Source: Pseudemcibacter sp038106445 (GTDB lineage: Bacteria > Pseudomonadota > Alphaproteobacteria > Sphingomonadales > Emcibacteraceae). Taken from it: a stretch of DNA of 64,000 nucleotides. The notes below the pieces were generated by a model, which did not search any database, was not told where the DNA came from, and worked only from the letters and a program-made list of their open reading frames with translations. Positions within the stretch are counted from its first letter, which is position 1; each line of letters starts with the position of its first letter. The position numbers and the translations under genes are program-made. Location of the stretch: the NCBI GenBank assembly GCA_038106445.1, contig JAYODU010000006.1:88525-152524 (forward strand), given 5' to 3'. Shown here one piece after another: positions 36,053 through 45,350 of the stretch.

Positions 36053-36601
36053 ATGCCATCAATCAACCTTATCAGCGCCGGTCTTAATCCGCCTGACGAA
36101 ATAAATGTAATCATCGAAGTACCCGTTGGTGGTGCAGCTGTAAAATATGAAATGCATAAACGCAGTGGCGCAATTCTTGTTGACCGTATTTTACATACAC
36201 CTATGCGTTATCCGGCCAACTATGGTTATATGCCACACACACTTAGTGATGATGGTGATCCGGTTGATGTGCTCGTTGTGGTGGGTGAACCACTTGTGCC
36301 AGGCTGTATTATCCGTGCACGTCCGATTGGCGTGCTGTTGATGGAAGATGAAGCAGGTGGCGATGAAAAAATCCTTGCTGTGCCAGATTTAAAAACGGAC
36401 CCGACCTATAAAGATGTGAATTCACACAAAGACCTTCCTGAGCTTCTCCTTTTGCAAATACAGCATTTCTTTGAGCATTATAAAGATCTGGAAAGTGCCA
36501 AGTGGGCAAAAATCATCGGCTGGGAAGGACCGGAAACGGCAAAGCGCCTTATCAAAGAAGCGATCGAGCGCGAAATAGCATCCGTATCGGCCGCCCGGTA
36601 A
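36053..36601 (+). CDS. ppa: Soluble inorganic pyrophosphatase (family I)
   Basis: Cytosolic Mg2+-dependent hydrolase of pyrophosphate. 182 residues, family length. Active-site segments: INVIIEVPVGGAAVKYE, YPANYGYMPHTLSDDGDPVDVLV (the DxDPxD signature), and VPDLKTDPTYKDV. Its placement next to the membrane pyrophosphatase puts energy-conserving and energy-wasting PPi removal side by side. Confidence 0.96.
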   Translation: MPSINLISAGLNPPDEINVIIEVPVGGAAVKYEMHKRSGAILVDRILHTPMRYPANYGYMPHTLSDDGDPVDVLVVVGEPLVPGCIIRARPIGVLLMEDEAGGDEKILAVPDLKTDPTYKDVNSHKDLPELLLLQIQHFFEHYKDLESAKWAKIIGWEGPETAKRLIKEAIEREIASVSAAR

Positions 36602-36643
36602 TTTTACACTTATCATTTTACATGATTTCTCCTATAAGAAGTC

Positions 36644-38140
36644 ATGGCATATAAATCACTTAGAGACTTTATTGAACGTCTTGAAAAAGATGGAAAACTG
36701 GTTCGTATATCCGAGCCGGTTTCTGCTGACCTTGAAATGACCGAGATCGGCTGTCGAACACTTGAAAAAGGCGGGCCGGCGCTTTTATTTGAAAATGCCT
36801 TTAAGTGTGATGGCAGCAAGGCAACCATGCCTGTGCTTACCAATCTTTTTGGCACGGTTGAGCGCGTCGCAATGGGAATTGAAGCAACACCGGATGAACT
36901 GCGTTCTATTGGTGAAACGCTGGCCGAACTCAGGCAACCTGAACCACCGAGTGGTTTTAAGGATGCGCTTGATAAACTGCCGCTCCTTAAAAAAGCACTG
37001 ACCATGAAGCCTAAAACGGTAAAAACAGGCCCGGTTCATGAAGTGGTGCTAACTGGCGATGATATTGATCTGAATGACTTGCCGATCCAGCGCTGCTGGC
37101 CCGGAGATATATCACCGCTGATTACATGGCCGCTTGTTGTATCCAAAGGCCCCGGGAAATTACGCGAAGATGATTATAATCTTGGTATTTACCGGATGCA
37201 GGTGCTCAACAAAACCCAGACCATCATGCGCTGGCTTAAACATCGTGGCGGTGCGCAGCAGCACCGCCGCTGGAAAACGGAAAAAACAGAACCATTACCG
37301 GTTGCCATTGTTCTAGGCGCTGATCCCGCAACCATTCTTGGCGCGGTAACGCCTGTGCCGGATACCTTAAGCGAATATCAATTTGCCGGACTTTTACGCG
37401 GCGAAAAAACCGAACTTGTGGATTGTAAGACAATTCCGCTGAAAGTTCCCGCTACCGCGGAAATCGTTATTGAAGGGCATGTGTCCCTTGATGATTACCG
37501 CGATGAAGGCCCATTTGGTGATCATACCGGTTATTATAACAGCGTTGAAAAATTCCCGGTTTTTACCGCAAGTGCAATAACAAGACGCAAGGACCCTATC
37601 TATCTTTCAACTTACACCGGAAAGCCGCCTGACGAACCAGCCATTCTTGGTGAAGCCCTTAATGAAATTTTTATCCCGTTATTACAGCAACAATTTCCGG
37701 AAATTGTTGATTTCTGGTTACCGCCTGAAGGGTGTTCTTACCGGGTTGCAGTTGTATCCATGAAAAAAGCATATGCGGGTCACGCAAAACGGGTCATGAT
37801 GGGAGTATGGTCATACCTGCGACAATTTATGTATACCAAATTTGTTATCGTCGTTGATGACGATATTAATGCCCGCGACTGGAAAGAAGTAATCTGGGCC
37901 ATGTCCACCCGCATGGACCCCGTGCGTGATGTAACACTTACTGAAAACACGCCCATTGATTATCTGGATTTTGCATCACCTGTATCCGGACTGGGTGGTA
38001 AAATCGGCATAGATGCCACCAACAAAATGGACGGCGAAACCAATCGCGAATGGGGAGAACTTATCAAAATGGATGAGAAAACCATAAAATCAGTGACAGA
38101 TAAATGGTCAAAACTGAATATAAAACTGGAAGATGAATGA
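36644..38140 (+). CDS. ubiD: UbiD family decarboxylase (3-octaprenyl-4-hydroxybenzoate carboxy-lyase)
   Basis: Prenyl-FMN-dependent decarboxylase of ubiquinone synthesis acting after UbiA. 498 residues, E. coli UbiD length. Visible: SLRDFIERLEKDGKLVRI start, GIYRMQVLNKTQTIMRW, the YRDEGPFGDHTGYYN segment with the catalytic E/R/E network, and the C-terminal ATNKMDGETNREWG. Its activity would need a UbiX flavin prenyltransferase, not seen here. Stop overlaps the pmbA start (ATGA). Confidence 0.94.
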   Translation: MAYKSLRDFIERLEKDGKLVRISEPVSADLEMTEIGCRTLEKGGPALLFENAFKCDGSKATMPVLTNLFGTVERVAMGIEATPDELRSIGETLAELRQPEPPSGFKDALDKLPLLKKALTMKPKTVKTGPVHEVVLTGDDIDLNDLPIQRCWPGDISPLITWPLVVSKGPGKLREDDYNLGIYRMQVLNKTQTIMRWLKHRGGAQQHRRWKTEKTEPLPVAIVLGADPATILGAVTPVPDTLSEYQFAGLLRGEKTELVDCKTIPLKVPATAEIVIEGHVSLDDYRDEGPFGDHTGYYNSVEKFPVFTASAITRRKDPIYLSTYTGKPPDEPAILGEALNEIFIPLLQQQFPEIVDFWLPPEGCSYRVAVVSMKKAYAGHAKRVMMGVWSYLRQFMYTKFVIVVDDDINARDWKEVIWAMSTRMDPVRDVTLTENTPIDYLDFASPVSGLGGKIGIDATNKMDGETNREWGELIKMDEKTIKSVTDKWSKLNIKLEDE

Positions 38141-39486
38141 CGAATAATAACAGTATGACACCGGCTCGCCTCGCCGAACTTGTTACCAAAGCGACTAAAG
38201 CCGGTGCTGATCACGCGGATGCCGTTTATTTCGAAGGCAAGTCTACGGCCGTCTCATGGCGGCTTGGCAAGTTAGAGGATATGGAAAGGTCGGAAAATTC
38301 CGATCTTGGCCTTCGTGTTATTATCGGAAAAAAACAGGCCATTGTTTCATCCAGCGATATGGCAGACAGAACCCTTGATGAACTGGTGGAACGTGCCATT
38401 GATATGGCAAAAAACACACCGCAAGACCCCTATTCCGGTCTTGCGGATAAAACACTCCTGGCGCTTGATGATATTCCGGACCTTGATCTTTGTGATGAAT
38501 ATGAACTCGATGAAGAAAGCCTAAAAAACATCGCTGCAGAAGCCGAAGCACATGCCCTAGGTAAAAAGGGTATTACAAATTCGGAGGGTGCCAATACCAG
38601 CGTCAGCAAAGGCAACATCACACTTGCCAATTCGGACGGGTTCGTTGGGCATTACAGTTCCAGTAATTTTGGGTGTAGCATTTCGCTAATTGCCGGTGAA
38701 GGAACCCGCATGGAACGGGATTATGCATGGTCATCCCGCCGCCATTATGAAGATATGGATAGCCCATACAAAATCGCGGAAGAAGCGGTAGAGCGTACCC
38801 TGAAAAAGCTGAACCCGCGTAAAGTAAAGAGCTGCGAAATTCCGGTGGTCTATGATCCACGCGTATCCCGTTCGCTTATCGGCCACCTTGCCAGCGCAGT
38901 CAATGGTGCGGCTATCGCGAGAGGCACCAGCTTCCTTCTTGAAATGATGGAAAAACAAATATTCCCGAAAAACATTAACATCATTGATCATCCGCATATT
39001 TTACGCGGCCCATCATCACGCCCGTTTGACGGTGAAGGCGTGAAAAATGCACCGCTTGACATCATTCGGGACGGGATACTTAAAAACTGGATACTGGATA
39101 GCAGCAGCGCACGGCAACTTAAGCTGACCTCAAACGGGCGGGCCAGTCGCGGTACCTCCAGCCCGCCATCACCGTCCACAAGCAATCTTTATCTCGAAGC
39201 GGGCAGCGTATCCGTCAAAGACCTGATCAGTGATATCAAGCAGGGGTTTTATGTGACCGAAATGATCGGCAGCTCCGTTAACGGCATTACCGGGGATTAT
39301 AGCCGCGGTGCCAGCGGGTTCTGGATTGAAAATGGTGAACTAAGCTACCCGGTCAATGAAATCACTGTCGCCGGGAACCTTAAGGACATGTATATGAACA
39401 TGACAGCGGCCGATGATCTGGAAATTAAATATGGCACCGATGCCCCGACGGTTCGTATCAATAAAATGATGCTGGCAGGAAGCTAA
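38137..39486 (+). CDS. pmbA: TldD/PmbA family protein (PmbA/TldE)
   Basis: 449-residue partner of the TldD metalloprotease; the TldD/TldE complex degrades unfolded peptides and matures some peptide products. PmbA/TldE lacks the HExxH zinc motif, consistent with none being visible here. Family segments include TNSEGANTSVSKG, the GTSFLLEMM region, GLNITRGASGFWIENGE-like GDYSRGASGFWIENGE and the AGNLKDMYMNM end. Coupled to ubiD by ATGA. No tldD in the window. Confidence 0.9.
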   Translation: MTNNNSMTPARLAELVTKATKAGADHADAVYFEGKSTAVSWRLGKLEDMERSENSDLGLRVIIGKKQAIVSSSDMADRTLDELVERAIDMAKNTPQDPYSGLADKTLLALDDIPDLDLCDEYELDEESLKNIAAEAEAHALGKKGITNSEGANTSVSKGNITLANSDGFVGHYSSSNFGCSISLIAGEGTRMERDYAWSSRRHYEDMDSPYKIAEEAVERTLKKLNPRKVKSCEIPVVYDPRVSRSLIGHLASAVNGAAIARGTSFLLEMMEKQIFPKNINIIDHPHILRGPSSRPFDGEGVKNAPLDIIRDGILKNWILDSSSARQLKLTSNGRASRGTSSPPSPSTSNLYLEAGSVSVKDLISDIKQGFYVTEMIGSSVNGITGDYSRGASGFWIENGELSYPVNEITVAGNLKDMYMNMTAADDLEIKYGTDAPTVRINKMMLAGS

Positions 39487-39512
39487 AGAAAACTTCAAAT
39501 TGGAGATCGGTC

Positions 39513-39830
39513 TTGGATCACTCAAATGATTTTGGCGCATTAAAAGGTTTAAGGGTCATTGAACTTGGCCAATTGATTGCTGGGCCCTTTTGTGGGCAAT
39601 TGATGGCAGACCACGGCACGGAGGTTATCAAGGTCGAAGCCCCCGACCATGAAGACCCGATGCGCCATTGGGGACAAAAAGGGCCGCTTTGGTGGCCGGT
39701 TATTGCGCGCAATAAAAAATGCATCACATTAAATCTTCGCGTTAAAAAAGGGCAGGAACTCCTTAAAGAACTGGTGCGAAAAAGTGATTTAAAAATAAGC
39801 GGCGATGCTGAAAACCACTCCGCTATCTGA
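39513..39830 (+). pseudogene. Truncated CoA-transferase family III (CaiB/BaiF) gene
   Basis: N-terminal quarter of a family III CoA-transferase: LKGLRVIELGQLIAGPFCGQ, LMADHGTEVIKVEAPDHEDPMRHWG and ITLNLRVKKGQELLKELVRKSD are typical. Full-length members have about 380-400 residues; here homology stops after about 93 residues, and the last dozen codons (KISGDAENHSAI) are merely the antisense of the end of the TorF-type gene. The catalytic aspartate region is missing, so no active enzyme is expected. TTG start with a nearby GGAG. The junction lies near 39786-39791, at the stop codon of the opposite gene. Confidence 0.85.
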
Positions 39831-40472
39831 ACGGCGACCGGGTTTGTTGGTATCCACGTAGCTTACACCCAGTTCAAATTGTTCAAATCCGACACTGGTG
39901 CCAACCCGCCAGTCCCATTTACTATCGCCGAAAAAGCCGTCTTCATAACCAAGATGAAGATCAATAGAAAAGGGCGTATCCGGCACGGTGGCGCGGGTAT
40001 CATTGAAGAAATAAAAATTATCCTGATTGCCGTTATTATTCTGGCTTGGCATATAAGATAACCCAACAGCACTGGTTAGCAGGCCGAAATCCACCCCCAC
40101 AGAACCATATGTTTCAAAATATGTCGCGTTTGTCCCGCCGGGATAAACATAGGCGGTCACGCCGAGATCAAAAATAATACCATTGGATTCAGTGCTATAA
40201 CCGCCGTAAAAATTTGTTTCCACATCGGAACCACGAAAATCCGAAACGCTTGAGCCGAATGCACCCAAATAAAACCCACTATTATGATACCAGTCAATAC
40301 CGCCCTGCACAGCGATATCATTATTAGATTTTGATACCCCACGAAAACGATAATCGCTTTTAAGCGCTGCATTGAGCGCAGTTTCGCCGCCTGCGACTTC
40401 CATTTGTGCATGGCTTATCGCCGGCATCAAAACTACCAAAGATAACAAAGCTGAAATGATGTACCTGAACAT
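39789..40472 (-). CDS. TorF family putative outer membrane porin
   Basis: 227 residues: signal peptide (about 1-22, ending SHA), then a beta-barrel pattern with AALKSDYRFRGVSKSNNDIAVQGG at the start, the characteristic opening of the alphaproteobacterial TorF/'TIGR02001' outer membrane proteins, and a terminal AAYF with Phe. Complete despite the rearrangement at its 3' end: its stop codon sits right at the junction with the cut CoA-transferase gene, so its natural terminator has been lost. Transported solute unknown. Confidence 0.85.
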   Translation of the reverse strand: MFRYIISALLSLVVLMPAISHAQMEVAGGETALNAALKSDYRFRGVSKSNNDIAVQGGIDWYHNSGFYLGAFGSSVSDFRGSDVETNFYGGYSTESNGIIFDLGVTAYVYPGGTNATYFETYGSVGVDFGLLTSAVGLSYMPSQNNNGNQDNFYFFNDTRATVPDTPFSIDLHLGYEDGFFGDSKWDWRVGTSVGFEQFELGVSYVDTNKPGRRSDSGVVFSIAAYF

Positions 40473-40484
40473 CTATATATCCTT

Positions 40485-41288
40485 TTATTCTATACCAAGG
40501 GCGACACCAGCGTTAAGCCGTTTGCCGCACCAGTTCATACCCCAGTGAAGATGGGGTCCTGTTGCCCGGCCCGACATGCCGACAGTACCGATCGGGTCAC
40601 CCTGTTTTACCATATCGCCTTCTTTGGCAATCGCGCGTTCCATATGGGCATATACGCTGCTTATGCCATGACCATGATCAATCACCATGGTGTTTCCGGT
40701 AAGATACTGGTCGCTGACCAGTGTTACCCTGCCCCCTAAAGGTGCCACAATCAAGGCGCCCTGCCCCGGTGCGATGTCAAGCCCGGTATGGGGTGATCTT
40801 GGTTCGCCATTCAGGATCCGGTGCGACCCAAAACGGCCGCTTATCCGTCCCTCAACCGGCCAGATCATTTCTTCCCTGAAATTCTGAAGGTCACTGTTGA
40901 TAGCTCTGACCGCACGAACATCGGCGGCATCCTTGGCGATGCGTTCCTGTACTGCCTTGGGCGGGGCAACATATTTCGGCGGTAGTCCTGTTACTTCCTC
41001 CACTTCATAATCATGAGGAAGAACATCAAGATGATACATGGTATGTCCGCCAGCCATATGATCAACTCGAATATTGGCAACAGGTTTATACTTCCAGCTA
41101 AGCCCGATGACAAAATAACCGTCCGGTGAAGTTTTAACGCGTTCGCCGTGGAAGGTAACCTTATCGCCCACTGCCACTTTACCAACATAATAGCCGCCCT
41201 GTTTAAGCGGTTCCTTCATTCCCAGATCATTTTCTGCAAACGCCATCGCCGGCATAAGAAACATTATGATTAAGAAAAATTTTCTCAT
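40485..41288 (-). CDS. Secreted M23 family peptidase (LytM-like)
   Basis: 267 residues: signal peptide (about 1-18, ending AFA), a beta-rich N-terminal region and a C-terminal M23 domain (about 150-260). The zinc ligands are visible as HTGLDIAPG (HxxxD) and GPHLHWGM (HxH), with VYAHM contributing the catalytic His. Such proteins cleave peptidoglycan cross-links or activate amidases; with all ligands present, this one is probably an active endopeptidase. Its start overlaps the xseA stop (ATGA). Confidence 0.92.
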   Translation of the reverse strand: MRKFFLIIMFLMPAMAFAENDLGMKEPLKQGGYYVGKVAVGDKVTFHGERVKTSPDGYFVIGLSWKYKPVANIRVDHMAGGHTMYHLDVLPHDYEVEEVTGLPPKYVAPPKAVQERIAKDAADVRAVRAINSDLQNFREEMIWPVEGRISGRFGSHRILNGEPRSPHTGLDIAPGQGALIVAPLGGRVTLVSDQYLTGNTMVIDHGHGISSVYAHMERAIAKEGDMVKQGDPIGTVGMSGRATGPHLHWGMNWCGKRLNAGVALGIE

Positions 41289-42727
41289 AAAAGCTGTCCC
41301 TGCTCCCCGGCGGTTTGGGCAGTTTTCTTCTTTGGGGTGGTTTTTTGGTTTCCAGCAACGACATCCACTTTTCCATCCCGAAATTCAATACCAAGTGCCG
41401 CACCGGATTTAATATTTTTACCGTCGCTAAGCGCTTTACCCTTTTCATCACGCACGACGGCAAAACCACGTTCAAGCACACTTTGATAGCTAAGGCTTTC
41501 CAAAAGCCGGGCAGGACTTTCAAAATCACTTCGTTTTATTGCAATACCACGTATGGCTGCGCGTTTCATTCTGTCTACACCTGAGTTTACTTGTTCCATT
41601 GCTCTTTTAATGTCTGTTTTTATTGTTTCCACCCTTAACGACCGGTTAACGGCATCAAGCTTCATCGCTTGACGTTCAACACCAATTCTAAGGGCTCTTG
41701 GCAGTCTGTCACTCAGTTCATCAAACCGCTGCATGGAAAGACTAAGCAGTTCTGCCGGTTTCGGGATCCCGCGGCCTAAACCCTCCACTTGCTGTTTAAG
41801 GTTATTTAAATAGCGGCTTGTGGCTTTTTCATGACGGATATCAAGATCCCTAACCGTATAGATAAGGTCTTCCCTAACCGGCACGGCCCGCTCCGCCGCC
41901 GCTGTCGGTGTCGGTGCACGATAATCGGACACATAATCAATAAGCGTAGTATCGGTTTCATGTCCCACCGCCGAAATCAGTGGAATTTTTGAGCGTGCAG
42001 CAGCGCGCACGATCACTTCTTCATTAAAACACCAAAGGTCTTCAAGACTGCCACCCCCGCGGGCGATAATAAGAACATCCGGTCTGGGGATACTCCCCCC
42101 AATTTCAAGCGCGTTAAACCCGTCAATTGCATCTGCAATCTGTTTTGCAGCACCTTCCCCCTGCACAAGCACCGGCCAGACAAGCACATGGCGTGGAAAG
42201 CGATCTGACAAACGATGTAAAATATCCCGGATCACCGATCCGGTTGGTGACGTCACGACACCAATGACTTCGGGCAGGTATGGAATTTCAACTTTGCGGC
42301 TCTGATCAAAAAGCCCTTCGGCAGCAAGTTCCTTTTTTCGTTTTTCCAGAAGTGCCATTAAGGCACCCTCTCCGGCCACTTCCATCTTATCAATAATAAT
42401 CTGATACTTTGACCGCCCGGGATAGGTTGTAAGCTTTCCTGATGCAATGACTTCAAGCCCGTCCTCAGCACGAAATGAAAGCTGTCCGGCCATCCCCTTC
42501 CACATCACGCCGTCAAGTACGGATTTATCATCTTTAAGCGCAAGATATACATGCCCCGACGCCGCACGCTTAAGGCCGGAAATTTCCCCCCTTACCCTTA
42601 CATAACCGAACTGATCCTCGACCGTGCGTTTAAGAGCCATACTGATTTCGGTAACAGAATATTCCTGGGCATTGCTTTGTAATGGTTGGTTATCAAACGG
42701 GTCGTCATTCATCAGGTTTTGGCTCAT
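41285..42727 (-). CDS. xseA: Exodeoxyribonuclease VII large subunit
   Basis: Single-strand DNA exonuclease subunit. About 480 residues: N-terminal OB-fold (YSVTEISMALKRTVEDQFGYVRVRGEISG), catalytic domain with GVVTSPTGSVIRDI, RGGGSLEDLWCFNEE and SAVGHETDTTLIDYVSDYRAPTPTAAAE, then a coiled coil and C-terminal tail. I choose the ATG at 42727 (MSQNLMNDDPF); the frame runs on to 42832, but that would overlap the divergent purD start and add a non-family extension. The small subunit xseB is not in the window. M23 peptidase gene follows. Confidence 0.93.
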   Translation of the reverse strand: MSQNLMNDDPFDNQPLQSNAQEYSVTEISMALKRTVEDQFGYVRVRGEISGLKRAASGHVYLALKDDKSVLDGVMWKGMAGQLSFRAEDGLEVIASGKLTTYPGRSKYQIIIDKMEVAGEGALMALLEKRKKELAAEGLFDQSRKVEIPYLPEVIGVVTSPTGSVIRDILHRLSDRFPRHVLVWPVLVQGEGAAKQIADAIDGFNALEIGGSIPRPDVLIIARGGGSLEDLWCFNEEVIVRAAARSKIPLISAVGHETDTTLIDYVSDYRAPTPTAAAERAVPVREDLIYTVRDLDIRHEKATSRYLNNLKQQVEGLGRGIPKPAELLSLSMQRFDELSDRLPRALRIGVERQAMKLDAVNRSLRVETIKTDIKRAMEQVNSGVDRMKRAAIRGIAIKRSDFESPARLLESLSYQSVLERGFAVVRDEKGKALSDGKNIKSGAALGIEFRDGKVDVVAGNQKTTPKKKTAQTAGEQGQLL

Positions 42728-42793
42728 TGCTTTCTTGCTTCTTATGCCTGCTATGATACAAGAGAGTAAAAGATTTAAAAAGGAAATAGCGTA

Positions 42794-44071
42794 ATGAATA
42801 TTCTGGTCATTGGTTCTGGCGGTCGCGAACATTCCCTGACATGGAAAATCGCCCAGTCCGACCTTGTGGGCGATCTTTATGTAGCATCAGGAAACGGCGG
42901 TATGGAAAATATCGCAATCTGTGTTGATCTGAACGCCGAAAATCATGATGAGATTGTTTCCTTTTGCCATGATAAAAACATTGAATTTGTCGTGATAGGA
43001 CCGGAAGCACCTTTAGTTGGTGGTCTTTCGGACCGTTTAATATCAGAAAATATTATAGTTTTTGGGCCTAGAGCAAACGCTGCAATTCTTGAAGGTTCAA
43101 AAGGGTTTACCAAAGATCTTTGTACAAAATATAACATCCCCACCGCAGCTTATGGCCGGTTTAAAAACGCGAACGACGCCAAAACGTTCGTTGCCGATAA
43201 AGGGGCACCAATCGTCGTCAAAGCAGATGGCCTCGCTGCCGGTAAAGGCGTTATTATTGCACAGACTATTGAGCAAGCAAATGCAGCTATAGATGATATT
43301 TTCGGTGGACAGTTTGGTGATGCAGGAGCCGAGCTTGTGATTGAAGAATTTCTAAGCGGTGAAGAAGCCAGTTTTTTTGTACTGACCGATGGTGTAAATA
43401 TCCTCCCCTTTGGCACAGCACAGGATCACAAGCGTGTCGGCGAAGGGGATACCGGGCTTAACACAGGAGGTATGGGGGCATATTCACCGGCGCCTGTCAT
43501 GGATGATGAAATGACACAGCGCACCATTAATGAGATTATCATACCTACTGTTAAAGGAATGGCAGCAGAAGGCCGTCCCTTTAAAGGGGTTTTATTTGCA
43601 GGGTTAATGATCACTGAAAAAGGGCCGGAACTGATAGAATATAATGTCCGGTTTGGGGATCCGGAATGTCAATGTCTTATGATGCGGCTTAAATCTGATA
43701 TTGTTCCATTATTGATGGCCTGTGCAGACAGTACACTGGATAAAATATCCGCCGAATGGTCGGAAAATGTATCATTGAATGTGGTTATGGCAGCCAATGG
43801 ATACCCCGGCAGTTATAAGAAAAATACCGAAATCAGAAACCTTGAGCAGGCAGGTGCAGCAGATAATATCATGATCTTCCATGCCGGCACAAAAAAGGAC
43901 GGTGACAGGATCCTAGCCACAGGCGGACGGGTGCTCAATATCACATCCGTTGCCCCATCGGTAACCCAAGCAAAAAATGATGCCTACAACGCACTGGATA
44001 AAATTGACTGGCCGGAGGGTTTCTGTCGCCGGGACATCGGTTGGCGTGCCGTAGAGCGGGAAAATCGGTAA
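42794..44071 (+). CDS. purD: Phosphoribosylamine-glycine ligase
   Basis: ATP-grasp enzyme making glycinamide ribonucleotide in purine synthesis. 425 residues, normal length. N-terminal MNILVIGSGGREHSLTWKIAQS, ATP-grasp segments VVKADGLAAGKGVIIA, DHKRVGEGDTGLNTGGMGAYSP and the metal-binding VRFGDPECQC are all present. Divergent from xseA, with AAAAAGGAAAT upstream. It uses glycine, as does the gcv operon elsewhere in the window. Confidence 0.97.
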   Translation: MNILVIGSGGREHSLTWKIAQSDLVGDLYVASGNGGMENIAICVDLNAENHDEIVSFCHDKNIEFVVIGPEAPLVGGLSDRLISENIIVFGPRANAAILEGSKGFTKDLCTKYNIPTAAYGRFKNANDAKTFVADKGAPIVVKADGLAAGKGVIIAQTIEQANAAIDDIFGGQFGDAGAELVIEEFLSGEEASFFVLTDGVNILPFGTAQDHKRVGEGDTGLNTGGMGAYSPAPVMDDEMTQRTINEIIIPTVKGMAAEGRPFKGVLFAGLMITEKGPELIEYNVRFGDPECQCLMMRLKSDIVPLLMACADSTLDKISAEWSENVSLNVVMAANGYPGSYKKNTEIRNLEQAGAADNIMIFHAGTKKDGDRILATGGRVLNITSVAPSVTQAKNDAYNALDKIDWPEGFCRRDIGWRAVERENR

Positions 44072-44091
44072 CCATATTCTACTTTCATTAT

Positions 44092-44120
44092 TTGTTACGT
44101 TTTTGTTGCACTTTTATGAC
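44092..44120 (+). promoter_or_regulatory. Possible PhoB box upstream of the Na/Pi cotransporter gene
   Basis: Three 7-base units with exact 11-base periodicity: TTGTTAC (44092), TTGTTGC (44103), TTATGAC (44114), each separated by four bases. This resembles the Pho box pattern CTGTCAT-N4-CTGTCAT, though the match per unit is modest. Its position 52 bases before a phosphate transporter gene gives it weight. Confidence 0.3.
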
Positions 44121-44171
44121 AATGATGAAATCATAAAATCAGTCTTTCACTGATTCTCAAGGCCCATCATC

Positions 44172-45335
44172 ATGACCGAAACATCACAGACTGATACCGA
44201 TAATTTACTGTCTCAAACCGCAACAGCAACATTTTTACAATGGCTGGGAATTGCAATACTTGTTTATCTATTAATCAGTGCAGTCGGGATGATCGGTGAC
44301 GGTTTTAAAGGTGCTACCAGCGGACAGGCGGACGAACTTTTTCAATTTGCCACCAATCCGTTTATGGGACTTATCATCGGTATTCTTGCCACTGCGATGA
44401 TCCAGTCTTCATCAACCGTTACATCCATTATTGTTGGACTTGTTGCTGGCGGGCTGCCAGTTGAAACTGCCGTTCCGATGGTTATGGGCGCCAACATTGG
44501 TACAACTATTACAAATACTATCGTTAGTCTTGGTCATGTAAGAGTTGATAAAGAATTCAGACGCGCTTTTGCATCCGCTACAGTGCATGACTTTTTTAAT
44601 GTAATGGCAGTGATAATATTTTTACCAATTGAAATTCTGTTTCATCCGCTTGCAAAAATTGGTGGGTTATTAGCAGGATTATTTGTTGGTGGTGAAGATA
44701 TGAGTGTGAAAGGATTTAACTTTATCAAACCAGCAACAGCACCTGTAATTGATGCATTTAGCAATATTTCAAATATGATTGCCGAAAATGTGGCGTCAAT
44801 ATTGCTGATAATTTTTGGTATTATAATTATTTTTCTGGCAATTACCCTGATCGGCAAATTACTTAAAAAACTTATGGTCGGTCGCGCAAAAGTTATCATG
44901 CATCGTGCAATCGGTAAGGGGCCAATAACAGGTATTTTTTCAGGGGCCATTGTTACTTTTTTGGTGCAGTCATCATCAACAACGACCAGTTTGATGGTTC
45001 CATTAGCAGGAAGCGGCGTTTTCAGACTTAAACAAATTTATCCTTTTACGCTTGGGGCCAATATAGGAACCACGATAACAGCACTCCTCGCCGCAACAGC
45101 AATTTCGGGTGAAACAGCCGTTTTTGCGCTTCAAATAGCACTGGTTCATCTGTTATATAACACATTTGCAGTTTCCTTGATTTATGGTGTTAGTGTATTA
45201 AGAAATATGCCGGTACACGGTGCGTTATGGCTCGCAAAAGTGGCGACAAAAAGAAAAAGTATTGCGCTGGCATATATTTTAGGGGTTTTCTTTGGTATCC
45301 CGGCATTATTTATTTTTATTACTAATCAATTTTAA
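44172..45335 (+). CDS. Na/Pi cotransporter family protein
   Basis: 387-residue inner-membrane transporter of the NptA/SLC34-like family. Two inverted halves each carry the QSSST signature (MIQSSSTVTSIIVG and LVQSSSTTTSLMVPL), and each is followed by a GANIGTTIT segment. About nine hydrophobic segments. Family members couple sodium to phosphate uptake; no C-terminal PhoU domain is present here. A small conserved-looking gene follows after 15 bases and probably shares the transcript. Confidence 0.92.
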   Translation: MTETSQTDTDNLLSQTATATFLQWLGIAILVYLLISAVGMIGDGFKGATSGQADELFQFATNPFMGLIIGILATAMIQSSSTVTSIIVGLVAGGLPVETAVPMVMGANIGTTITNTIVSLGHVRVDKEFRRAFASATVHDFFNVMAVIIFLPIEILFHPLAKIGGLLAGLFVGGEDMSVKGFNFIKPATAPVIDAFSNISNMIAENVASILLIIFGIIIIFLAITLIGKLLKKLMVGRAKVIMHRAIGKGPITGIFSGAIVTFLVQSSSTTTSLMVPLAGSGVFRLKQIYPFTLGANIGTTITALLAATAISGETAVFALQIALVHLLYNTFAVSLIYGVSVLRNMPVHGALWLAKVATKRKSIALAYILGVFFGIPALFIFITNQF

Positions 45336-45350
45336 GGATGTGAATTTATT

